Source: Selenomonadaceae bacterium | GTDB lineage: Bacteria; Bacillota; Negativicutes; Selenomonadales; Selenomonadaceae | Assembly (NCBI GenBank): GCA_030523645.1 | Contig: JAUNIB010000002.1 | Span: forward strand, 248,001 to 312,000 | Direction: 5' to 3' | DNA: 64,000 nt | In this document: piece by piece, positions 52,671 to 61,659 of the stretch | How the letters are laid out: each line of letters starts with the position of its first letter | Position numbering within the stretch: position 1 is the first letter of the stretch | The notes under the pieces: generated by a model | What the model was told of the DNA's origin: nothing | Databases searched by the model: none | What the model saw: only the letters and a program-made list of their open reading frames with translations | Position numbers and translations under genes: made by a program

Positions 52671-52829
52671 ATGTCAGATAAATCAACCACAAAAACGACA
52701 GAGGTATTGGATACGAAAAAGGAAACCGACAACTCTGCCAAATTCTACAGCCAGAATAATATGCAGCATCTTCGAGCTGCCGCCAAAAGAATGGATAGCG
52801 GTCAATTTAAAATTCACAATATAAAATAG
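52671..52829 (+). CDS. Short antitoxin-tail-like protein, possibly a remnant
   Basis: A 52-residue frame from ATG at 52671 with AAGAGGTATAT upstream. Its C-terminal half (AKFYSQNNMQHLRAAAKRMD) resembles the toxin-binding tail of DinJ/RelB antitoxins, which usually reads FYSE.NM.HL. The N-terminal half is Thr/Lys-rich and has no ribbon-helix-helix. It could be an independent small antitoxin or the leftover of a fused pair. It follows the orphan relB gene and ends in a terminator stem. Confidence 0.55.
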   Translation: MSDKSTTKTTEVLDTKKETDNSAKFYSQNNMQHLRAAAKRMDSGQFKIHNIK

Positions 52830-52871
52830 CTGCGTGACCGTGCAAACCGCACAGAGTCACGCAGCTATTTT
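52823..52871 (+). terminator. Terminator after the antitoxin genes
   Basis: A 16-bp perfect stem AAAATAGCTGCGTGAC/GTCACGCAGCTATTTT overlaps the stop codon of the 52671-52829 frame. On the other strand it could also stop the methyltransferase transcript. The rest of the gap to 53150 is AT-rich and I see no gene there. Confidence 0.85.
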
Positions 52872-53150
52872 ATATTCAATTAAATTTACAACTTGCGCGC
52901 TATTCACGCAAGTATCCACAAGGATTAAGGACTCCGCATTTTAAGCACACAACGACAACGAACAAAGAATCTATCCATTGATAAAAGACATTATATCTTT
53001 CCTTCTTAAAATTTCGTCAATCTCATATCATAGTTATTCCATTATTTGCCGATATTTTCTTTTGTCCAACACAGGTCTCTCCCTTACTAGTATCCTTGGC
53101 TTATATCCCGCGAATTCTGTTCGAGAAAAATAAATCTTCCGGCAATTTCA

Positions 53151-53996
53151 CTAAAACAACCTAATCGTATTGGGCACTATAAGGTTATCACTAAAGAATA
53201 TGTACTCTTTAGCTTTTCGTGTTCCTTTTGCACTGTATGTAAACTCCAAAAAACTACTGCGATATTCCCCGTACAAATCTGCAATCAAATCGCACATATC
53301 ATAAGTTACAATCCACTTTCTCGTACATTTTTGAATAGCATCTCTGAGACATATATGATCTTTTTCCTGATATGCATTCATATACAATTTGCTACCTTTA
53401 AAAACATACGGCGGATCAAAGTTTATAAACGCTTTATAATAATGTCGAAGTACTGATGGAGCAATAAACTCTATTGCATCAAGATTATACAAATCAATAT
53501 GGTCTTTTCTTTTATTGATAGCAAAAATTTTGCTAACTAGTTCAGATCTATTAAAACGAGCATCTATCTTATAGTTTCCAATTTGCTTTTTCCCACCAAT
53601 TACCCCACCCATTATAACACCAGAAATATTCGTCCGGTTCAAGAAAAAGGCTGACTTTGCCAACTCTATTGATGGAACATCGTGCAAAGTCATATAAAGG
53701 TTCCTCTGATGCTCCCACTCCTCTATAGTCAAGGGAACCTCCATGATAAACTTACACAATTCCTCTGGCGACTCTAGAATCATCTGCCATATTGCATAAA
53801 TAGCAGGATCTGAGTCATTAATCACGATTCGTTTTACATCATTTTTAAATAATAATTTGAGTGCCAGACCAGCCCCCCCAGCAAATGGTTCAATATATGT
53901 GCCATGTAGATTGTTCGCTTCTATAATGGTTTTTACATAGCTATATAATTTCGTCTTCCCGCCGGGGTAACGTAACGGCGTGTATGTCTGCGGCAT
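53151..53996 (-). CDS. D12-class DNA adenine methyltransferase (Dam-like)
   Basis: N6-adenine methyltransferase of 281 residues. The order of motifs is that of the D12/alpha class: opening PLRYPGGKTKL, SAM-binding PFAGGAGLAL (37-46), VINDSDPAIYAIW, and catalytic DPPY at 194-197 after INFD. There is a central target-recognition part (FFLNRTNISGVIMGGVIGGKKQ). Product length is typical. The recognition site cannot be read. It is the last gene of the defence unit, 26 bp after the ATPase, and is distinctly AT-rich compared with chromosomal genes. It may protect host DNA from a partner nuclease or be part of the ATPase module. Confidence 0.93.
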   Translation of the reverse strand: MPQTYTPLRYPGGKTKLYSYVKTIIEANNLHGTYIEPFAGGAGLALKLLFKNDVKRIVINDSDPAIYAIWQMILESPEELCKFIMEVPLTIEEWEHQRNLYMTLHDVPSIELAKSAFFLNRTNISGVIMGGVIGGKKQIGNYKIDARFNRSELVSKIFAINKRKDHIDLYNLDAIEFIAPSVLRHYYKAFINFDPPYVFKGSKLYMNAYQEKDHICLRDAIQKCTRKWIVTYDMCDLIADLYGEYRSSFLEFTYSAKGTRKAKEYIFFSDNLIVPNTIRLF

Positions 53997-54022
53997 TTAC
54001 ATAGCTCCTTTCCATCATAAAT

Positions 54023-55684
54023 CTATTTCCATTCGTTAGGATTAATTTCGTTATACATAGCAACTTTTTTAAACAGTTTCTTTAAATCACAGTAAAACTT
54101 ATATATGGCACCCCTATTTTCTTCGTTATGTAACCAGTGCTTAAATAATAATTCAAAAAACGTTTTTTCAGCATTAAATAACTCCTTTACAAACACTCTA
54201 CGTTTCTTGTTTGTTTCCCCATTTTCGCTTTCTCGGCTAAACTGCATCCATGGTTCGTAAATGTGTTCCAGATAATACGGTTTTCCATACCCTTTATCTA
54301 CTATTACAGGATCTGTCCAAAAAGCATCATCAGCATCATATATAATCCTGGCATAGTCTAAAAGGAGCAATTCCGGAGATAATTTACATGATGTACCGTG
54401 CTCGTTCTTTCCCGGGAGCGCAACAATACAACTGGATATATCAGAATCATGATCTCCATCCAAAACACAAATAGCGCCCATCGTCATACGAAGCATTTTA
54501 CTATCTTTAAAAATACCGGTCAGACTGTCAGCACCAATACTGACCCCTACTAAGTATAAAAGACTATGAACAACCGCAAATTCTTCTGGTTTTTTTACAA
54601 CAAAATAATCCAACATCATTCTTAGTAAACATCTAGCTTCCTCATCCTCTGTGAAAATTGGAATAATTTTGTCCTGATATATGTTCTGCCTTGTCAGAGA
54701 GCTTAAATGCATTTTTATTTTATAAAAGTCAGGGGCATCCATCTTTGCAACATTCGTTATATTATCTAGGAGGTAAATAACATTGTCTTTTTTTTCAAGT
54801 AAATCTTTTATGACCGCCATGCTATGTGTTGTAAAGACTGCCTGAATTTTATTATCTTCACAATACTTTCTCAGAACTCTTAATACTTTAATCTGGTATG
54901 CCGGGTGTAGTGTAGCATCTAGTTCGTCCACAAGCAAAACACTTTCTATTTTACGCTGCGACCTTATGGATTGGTAATAATATTTCAAAGATACAATAGC
55001 CACAAGTATAATATATAGGTTATCTTCTCCGGCTGATATTGTGTTAGAATCTATACCTTCTGAATTACTTGAAAATTCAGCCCTCGTTTTTAAATCACCC
55101 ATTTGCTGTGCAGAACTATATGTGATTTCATAGTGCGTAAATTGTCTGTACAGCTCATTAATCTCATTTTGGTATTCAATTGGAAGCTCCCTGCGTATAC
55201 CTTCAATTGCTTCGTCATTTTGGAATTCTCCATAAGGAACTAATCTTGACAGCCCAAGATAAACAACAGGGCAATATGGCAATTTTTCGTGAGCCCCTCT
55301 CTTGTAAAGAGGTTTTATTGCATACCGTGTATTTACTGGGGAATTATGTCGTCGGAAACCTAGAGATTCTTCTCCCCAATAATCAACGTTGAATAGTACA
55401 CCACTAACCCCGTGTGCGGGATCATTGTATTTCTTATCACCACGGGTAAGAGTCTCAACTTTAGGATTTGTCACAGCGTTTACAGCATTTATGACTTGTA
55501 AACATTTCTTATCATTTAACCAATTACAACTACTGGTAACAGCCTGAAGTGAATTACTAAACAAATGCAGTAAAGATGTTTTACATGTACCATTAGTCCC
55601 TGAGATTCCGTTTAACCCTGGTGTGAATTCTAAATCTAAGTCGTTGAGTTTTCGGTATTGTGTGATGTGTATTTTTCTAATCAT
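54023..55684 (-). CDS. OLD-like AAA ATPase with TOPRIM-like C-terminus
   Basis: A 553-residue SMC/ABC-type ATPase. The N-terminus (MIRKIHITQYRKLNDLDLEF) is RecF/OLD-like. Walker A reads GTNGTCKT (29-36), with Cys in place of the glycine before Lys. A signature-like ISAGEDN follows (216-222), then Walker B VLLVDELDATLHP (249-261) and FTTHSM. The C-terminal half has IFTEDEEARCLL (about 344-355) and ICVLDGDHDSD (405-415) with D409, D411 and D413, as expected for an E..DxD TOPRIM nuclease. It is AT-rich, between a NotI-like gene and an adenine methyltransferase. It is probably a defence nuclease, but not a member of a system I can name. Confidence 0.85.
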   Translation of the reverse strand: MIRKIHITQYRKLNDLDLEFTPGLNGISGTNGTCKTSLLHLFSNSLQAVTSSCNWLNDKKCLQVINAVNAVTNPKVETLTRGDKKYNDPAHGVSGVLFNVDYWGEESLGFRRHNSPVNTRYAIKPLYKRGAHEKLPYCPVVYLGLSRLVPYGEFQNDEAIEGIRRELPIEYQNEINELYRQFTHYEITYSSAQQMGDLKTRAEFSSNSEGIDSNTISAGEDNLYIILVAIVSLKYYYQSIRSQRKIESVLLVDELDATLHPAYQIKVLRVLRKYCEDNKIQAVFTTHSMAVIKDLLEKKDNVIYLLDNITNVAKMDAPDFYKIKMHLSSLTRQNIYQDKIIPIFTEDEEARCLLRMMLDYFVVKKPEEFAVVHSLLYLVGVSIGADSLTGIFKDSKMLRMTMGAICVLDGDHDSDISSCIVALPGKNEHGTSCKLSPELLLLDYARIIYDADDAFWTDPVIVDKGYGKPYYLEHIYEPWMQFSRESENGETNKKRRVFVKELFNAEKTFFELLFKHWLHNEENRGAIYKFYCDLKKLFKKVAMYNEINPNEWK

Positions 55685-55793
55685 TCTGATTCACTCCGCA
55701 CGCCACAATTTACTCATTTCTTTGAAAGCACCATCTTACGACCGTAAAACCACATATTCACTTGTCGGTTATGGCTATCCAATTATTGTTTAT

Positions 55794-56717
55794 TCATTCA
55801 TCATTCCCATATAGTGACCGTCTTATAGCATCTCGATAAACATTTCCTTCTGGCAAGTCCATCGAAGAGAATGCTTCCTGAACTTTATAAACTGTTGTAC
55901 AATGTTCTTCTGTAATACCTAATGGAACAATCTCGCCATCGGCAATGTCAGAAAACTGACACATATAATCGTATGAAATGAAGTGGATTGATGCCGGCAG
56001 TGCAGGAAATTTAGGAACTTTATCTTTTCCACCAAGCCTGTTCAAAACGTGCTCATAAACAGGAGAAGGGCACACAAAGTAAAGTCCTGTACGACATAAA
56101 TCCTCTCGTTGCAGTACCTGTCCTTTGTATATAAGTTGTGGGATAATTCTTTTCGATACATTCTCCCAATTAAATCCAACTGTATCTGCATTAATTAATC
56201 TATCCTTTAATAATGCAGCTCTTGCTTCTCGATAGTTTCCTGTAGTATCTATAGTTTGAACTTCAATAGCAGTTAATTCTACCAATTCACCTGTTTCATC
56301 CAAAAGTGCAAGAACCCAGTCAACAAAATATGACCCTGTTCCTTTCCGCTGGGGCAGTCGTAACTCTCCACCCCATCCATGTCCAAAAACAGCAATGGCG
56401 CCACCTTCGACTTTTGCCTTATCAACAGCAGCACGCCCAGAATATAGATTATAATCCTTTTTAAACGCCATTTTTGCTATTGTTCTCAGCATTTTATAAT
56501 CATCAGCATATATTCTTATCGGACAACAAATAACATTAGGTGATTTTGCCGAACTCAGGTGTATGGAGCAAACACCAGATACGGTTCGATCTCGCGATAG
56601 AACTTTTGTACATTGTGTCCCCAGAAATGGGCAACACTTTTTATTTGCTGCACTTATGGCAGTCGCAGAAGAATCCTCCGCTCGATACCCGAAAAATTCA
56701 GATATATATCCAGCCAT
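55794..56717 (-). CDS. NotI-family type II restriction endonuclease
   Basis: About 307 residues that resemble NotI through most of the length: MAGYISEFFGYRAED at the start, a Cys-rich N-terminal part (C28, C29, C36, C50, C64, C65) where NotI binds iron with four Cys, GGELRLPQRKG, and a PD-(D/E)xK-type core with D133 in YFVDWVLALL and E152/Q154 in AIEVQTID, matching NotI's D...ExQ residues. The ATG at 56717 follows AGGAGGTACAGTAAT and comes two bases after the methyltransferase stop. The C-terminal third is less like NotI, so the recognition site may differ. It presumably cuts DNA unmodified by the C5 methyltransferase next door. Confidence 0.85.
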   Translation of the reverse strand: MAGYISEFFGYRAEDSSATAISAANKKCCPFLGTQCTKVLSRDRTVSGVCSIHLSSAKSPNVICCPIRIYADDYKMLRTIAKMAFKKDYNLYSGRAAVDKAKVEGGAIAVFGHGWGGELRLPQRKGTGSYFVDWVLALLDETGELVELTAIEVQTIDTTGNYREARAALLKDRLINADTVGFNWENVSKRIIPQLIYKGQVLQREDLCRTGLYFVCPSPVYEHVLNRLGGKDKVPKFPALPASIHFISYDYMCQFSDIADGEIVPLGITEEHCTTVYKVQEAFSSMDLPEGNVYRDAIRRSLYGNDE

Positions 56718-56718
56718 A

Positions 56719-57909
56719 TTACTGTACCTCCTGTAAAATAGACTTAATTGCAAGCCCAACAGCCTCTGCTAACAATGGAGGAACTGCATTTCCAACTTGA
56801 GCGAATTGCTCTGCTTGCGACCCTGTAAAGATATAATGATCTGGGAATGACTGTATTCTTGCCGCTTCTCGAACAGTAAATGACCGTTCTTGCTCGTAAT
56901 GAAAAAAAGCCCCCCAGTGCGGATCACACTTTGTTAGTATTGTAGATGCAAGTCCGTTGGGTTCAACCCTTCCATACCGTTTCGTGTGATCTGATTTTCT
57001 TGCCGACTGCATCCCTTTCGGCAACATATGATCCGGTATGTCCGTCCAATTACCTCCTGGCTTTATAAACTTTAAGCGCTCCAAATTTATTTTTGAAAGT
57101 TTTGGAGCTTCATGATTATAGACTCCGCTACTTCCAACGCGTAATCTTCTCTGATAATCACACAATGGATCACACATATACTCCTTTATTGCAACTCCCT
57201 TTTCACCAGCCTTAAGAGGTGGCAAATCTCCGATGGCCTCTTGAACTGTCGTAAAACGAGAAGATGCCATTTCTGATGGATATTTCACCAAAACTTGTCC
57301 ATCAAAAGTTGTTGCAAAATTCGGTCTTATTGGTGCATGATAAATCGGTTCCGGAAATGCCATTGTTGGTATATCTTTTCCTCGCACCCCAATAATAATA
57401 GCTCTCCATCTCATTTGAGGCACACCATAATAGGCAGCTCCAAGAATCCTAACATCAGCTCCATATCCTAATTCTGCAAGAGAGTCTAAAATTGCATGTA
57501 ATGTGGCTCCATGTTCAAAAGAAACCAGTCCAGGAACATTTTCTATAAGTACAGCTCTAGGCTGAAAAGCTTCCACAAAGCGAAGATATTCTTTAAATAA
57601 ATGGTTTCGTTGGTCGAACACGCTTCTGACTGGAGCATTTATTGAAAACCCCTGACATGGGGGACCACCGGCTAAAAGATCCAACTCGCCTTTTTGTAAT
57701 CCAAGTTCCTCTCTAATTCTATTGGCATCCAGTGTGCGAATGTCAGCGGTTAATACTCTTGCAGACGGATGGTTTTTCTTGTAGGTCTCAGCATATATTG
57801 GGACTATCTCTGAGGCAAAGAGCCCATGAAAACCAGCTTCGGATAACCCTTCTGATAAACCGCCAGCTCCGGCAAAAAGATCCAGCATTGTAAGAACATT
57901 ACTATCCAT
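56719..57909 (-). CDS. C5-cytosine DNA methyltransferase
   Basis: A 396-residue DNA (cytosine-5) methyltransferase. Motif I FAGAGGLSEGL (12-22), motif IV GGPPCQGFS with catalytic Cys85, motif VI ENVPG (123-127), motif VIII QMRWRA (165-170) and motif X QVGNAVPPLLAEAVG near the C-terminus are all intact. The target-recognition domain lies between about 190 and 330. It is the first gene of the defence unit and is coupled to the NotI-like endonuclease, so it probably protects the host from that enzyme. It is AT-rich. GAGGTGAATATAGG precedes the start. Confidence 0.95.
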   Translation of the reverse strand: MDSNVLTMLDLFAGAGGLSEGLSEAGFHGLFASEIVPIYAETYKKNHPSARVLTADIRTLDANRIREELGLQKGELDLLAGGPPCQGFSINAPVRSVFDQRNHLFKEYLRFVEAFQPRAVLIENVPGLVSFEHGATLHAILDSLAELGYGADVRILGAAYYGVPQMRWRAIIIGVRGKDIPTMAFPEPIYHAPIRPNFATTFDGQVLVKYPSEMASSRFTTVQEAIGDLPPLKAGEKGVAIKEYMCDPLCDYQRRLRVGSSGVYNHEAPKLSKINLERLKFIKPGGNWTDIPDHMLPKGMQSARKSDHTKRYGRVEPNGLASTILTKCDPHWGAFFHYEQERSFTVREAARIQSFPDHYIFTGSQAEQFAQVGNAVPPLLAEAVGLAIKSILQEVQ

Positions 57910-58313
57910 CCTATATTCACCTCAACAGATTTTGTAGGTTCTACTTCTTTCTGGTATAATCCAAACGCAGTTTAATTTCGAGCAATGTCCATACAACCAC
58001 ACTCGCAGCGAATTTGAACCTTATGCTCAACAATCTCCTATATTTTTCCTGCATCTTATACAAATATATATCTGTTCACAAGACATCTCTAGTAAGGCTT
58101 GTTACATAACAAACATATATATTGTATTCGTTTAAGTGAATTCGGTCAAGTACCTATAGCACATCTTTAATTATAGGCTTTTTCATCAATATCACTCTCT
58201 ACCATTTTTTAGAAAATAACGACGCTGCATCATTATTGCGGCGTCGTTTTTTATGCGAAAAGCCATCACTTTGCAATAATACAAAGTGATGGCTTTTCCT
58301 TATAAACGCACTA
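57910..58313. other. Intergenic, with two terminator hairpins
   Basis: About 400 bp without a gene. Two stem-loops lie at its right end: AACGACGC/GCGTCGTT with TTTTTT (58218-58252, usable from the plus strand) and AAAAGCCATCACTTTG with its complement (58257-58297), which would end the minus-strand lipoprotein transcript. The left 250 bp is AT-rich and should hold the promoter of the defence unit; I cannot pick one with confidence. Confidence 0.7.
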
Positions 58314-58892
58314 TTAATCCTTGAAGTTTGCTATCTTCCTCATATTCCCCTGACGGTCATACTCATAATATAGGGCCCAGCCTTCAAGAGACTTGATAAG
58401 AGCGTTTTGCTCCCAAAATTCCATTTTTACTAAAACCTTGTCCCCGGGATATAGTATCTTCGATGATTTTTCCTCGCTAAAATCAGGTTTGTCCGGATTG
58501 TTGGCTATACCATTATACCCCTTCAGCGGCTTTTCCGGTTTTACCACGTTCCTTCCCTCTTTTTTGAGGGCAAACCGATTGAAATGCAGCTCCTGCTTCT
58601 CCTTGCTTACATTTTCAACAATGCATGATACATAAATACCGTTATACGGCATTACTTTGTCGTATTTGTGCTTCAGACTCGTTACCGTATATTTGAAACA
58701 GTTGGCCTGGTCTTTGCGTGCTGCCTCTGCCGCCTGTTTCTTTTTCTCCTGGGCATGCTGTTCATTTTTACTATTCTGTTGTGTTTTCTCAACTGTTTGC
58801 TTTGCTGCGGGCTTCGTTTCCGACCCGCATCCTGTGACAAGCATAGCACTTAGCCACGCTGTTAATAACACGCAGCAAGCCTTTTTCATCAT
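58314..58892 (-). CDS. Secreted lipoprotein of unknown function
   Basis: About 192 residues. The signal peptide MMKKACCVLLTAWLSAML ends in lipobox VTGC, so the protein is lipid-anchored. A Gln/Lys/Ala-rich linker follows (NSKNEQHAQEKKKQAAEAAR), then a beta-rich domain (CFKYTVTSLKHKYDKVMPYNG, YVSCIVENVSKEKQELHFNRFALKKEG, LYPGDKVLVKMEFWEQN) that looks like DUF4352-type immunoglobulin-like modules; that link is tentative. The start could also be the ATG at 58889 or a GTG just upstream. It has its own terminator. Confidence 0.75.
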   Translation of the reverse strand: MMKKACCVLLTAWLSAMLVTGCGSETKPAAKQTVEKTQQNSKNEQHAQEKKKQAAEAARKDQANCFKYTVTSLKHKYDKVMPYNGIYVSCIVENVSKEKQELHFNRFALKKEGRNVVKPEKPLKGYNGIANNPDKPDFSEEKSSKILYPGDKVLVKMEFWEQNALIKSLEGWALYYEYDRQGNMRKIANFKD

Positions 58893-59040
58893 TTTCACTA
58901 CTACCCATCCCTTCTTCAATCAGAGATTTTCATTGCAAAATAATGCGACTGTGTATTACAGACACTTATCTTTATCAATTATTCTCTATTATATTCAAAT
59001 TTCCTGCCTTTCCGTACAGGTTATATCCTGTATAGGCGAT

Positions 59041-59075
59041 AAAAAAATCGCCGCAATTATGCGACGATTTTTTGA
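59041..59075 (-). terminator. Terminator after the 59081-59542 gene
   Basis: Minus-strand AAATCG-x-CGCA and TGCG-x-CGATTT stem followed by TTTTATCG, directly after the stop. Confidence 0.8.
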
Positions 59076-59080
59076 AATAT

Positions 59081-59542
59081 TCATTTAAGGTGCAGAGCTT
59101 TAGCAGCTGCTTCCTGTTGGAGTTCGCGTTCTTCAGCCAGTTCCTTCATGCGTTTCTTATGGGCTGCAGCACGCTTTTTCCGTTCTGCCTCGATTTCCTT
59201 TTCCAGCTTGGCCTGAGCTTCGCTGTTCAGCTTCCGTTCCTTTTTGCGTGCTTCTTCCCAGGCATTACGCTCTAGGCGCAGCTTGGTCTGCATCTCACGC
59301 TGTTTCATTTCCATTTCCAGCTGGCGGTTCGTCAACTCTGAGGTCTGTCCTTTGCGCTTTATATATCCTTTGTAGTAGATATATGCACCGGTCAGAGGAA
59401 AGCATACGAAGCTGAATATGATCCAGAAATTGCGGTACGGTACTTCATGCTTCCTGGAGTCCTTTATTACATAATAACAGCAGCAGCAGGCACAGATAGT
59501 CCGCAGCCAAGGCAGCCAGGGCTGAATTTGTTCATAAGTCAC
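59081..59542 (-). CDS. Hypothetical membrane protein with long coiled coil
   Basis: I do not recognise this 153-residue protein. Residues 10-28 (WLRTICACCCCYYVIKD) hold an unusual run of four cysteines in a short hydrophobic patch. A membrane helix follows (NFWIIFSFVCFPLTGAYIYY). Residues 70-150 are a highly charged coiled coil (RQLEMEMKQREMQTKLRLER, EKEIEAERKKRAAAHKKRM). It is preceded by the small gene at 59554-59739, from which it is separated by about 11 bp, and both lie after atpC. A terminator between atpC and these genes makes them a separate unit. Confidence 0.7.
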   Translation of the reverse strand: MTYEQIQPWLPWLRTICACCCCYYVIKDSRKHEVPYRNFWIIFSFVCFPLTGAYIYYKGYIKRKGQTSELTNRQLEMEMKQREMQTKLRLERNAWEEARKKERKLNSEAQAKLEKEIEAERKKRAAAHKKRMKELAEERELQQEAAAKALHLK

Positions 59543-59553
59543 TGCATTTTACC

Positions 59554-59739
59554 TCAGTGGCCCATGCGCTGCTTGTCTGCCAGAATATTATAGTAGGTTT
59601 CCTTTTCGCCGATTTCTTTCTTCGCAGCAGCAATCTGCTCGGGGTCATCCATCTTTTTCAGTGCTGCACGCAGATCATTGATTTCCTGACGAAGCTCAAC
59701 CATTTTGTTGCCTGCGACAGGTTTCATGATATCTGACAT
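59554..59739 (-). CDS. Small coiled-coil protein of unknown function
   Basis: A 61-residue protein with helical, charged sequence (MVELRQEINDLRAALKKMDD and EQIAAAKKEIGEKETYYNIL) and no membrane helix. CAAAGGAGCGATTTAT precedes the ATG, a good ribosome site. With the following gene it forms a two-gene unit. No family recognised. Confidence 0.7.
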   Translation of the reverse strand: MSDIMKPVAGNKMVELRQEINDLRAALKKMDDPEQIAAAKKEIGEKETYYNILADKQRMGH

Positions 59740-59754
59740 ATAAATCGCTCCTTT

Positions 59755-59789
59755 GAAAAAAAGGCATCCTGAAGTTCAGGATGCCTTTC
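59755..59789 (-). terminator. Terminator of the ATP synthase operon
   Basis: Minus-strand AAAGGCATCCTGAA/TTCAGGATGCCTTT stem with TTTTTTT after it, 10 nt past the atpC stop. Confidence 0.9.
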
Positions 59790-59798
59790 TCATTTTTC

Positions 59799-60221
59799 TT
59801 AGTGTGCTTTACCTGCAAGCTCCAAAGTCTTGAGACGCCCCTGGGCGCGTTTCAAAGCGCCGATAACCTCTGCCATGTCAACATCGGCAGGAGGATTATC
59901 AATTTTAGCCTGAGCACGCTCTAAAGCAGCTTTAGCTCTGGCGGCATCTATGGCATCAGCAGCTTCGGCCGCAGTGCTTAAGATGGTTGCTTTGTTCTCT
60001 TTAATCTCAAGGAAGCCACCGTCTACAAAGACATAATGAGTGTTGTTGGAGCCGTCGCGATATTTCAGCGGGGCCTGTGCCAAGGCAGCGACCATGGTAG
60101 CGTGGCCCGGGTAGATACCCAGTCCGCCGCCGGTGGTCTGTACCTCGATGTACGAAACCTCATCAGTCTGCAGAACATAAGCATCAGGAGAGAGAACATC
60201 CATCTGCATTATACCTGCCAT
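59799..60221 (-). CDS. atpC: ATP synthase F1 epsilon subunit
   Basis: Central-stalk subunit that can inhibit ATP hydrolysis. An N-terminal beta-sandwich (DVLSPDAYVLQTDEVSYIEV, GLGIYPGHATMVAAL, YVFVDGGFLEIKENKATIL) precedes a C-terminal helical hairpin (AKAALERAQAKI, VIGALKRAQGRLKTLEL). 140 residues, standard. It is the last gene of the atp operon, followed by a terminator. Confidence 0.95.
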   Translation of the reverse strand: MAGIMQMDVLSPDAYVLQTDEVSYIEVQTTGGGLGIYPGHATMVAALAQAPLKYRDGSNNTHYVFVDGGFLEIKENKATILSTAAEAADAIDAARAKAALERAQAKIDNPPADVDMAEVIGALKRAQGRLKTLELAGKAH

Positions 60222-60225
60222 AAGC

Positions 60226-61644
<1,419 letters not shown>

Positions 61645-61659
61645 TTAATTTTCCTCCCC

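Noticed and set aside
53151..57909. A prophage carrying the methyltransferases
   Set aside because: No integrase, structural or replication gene and no attachment repeats are visible around the unit.
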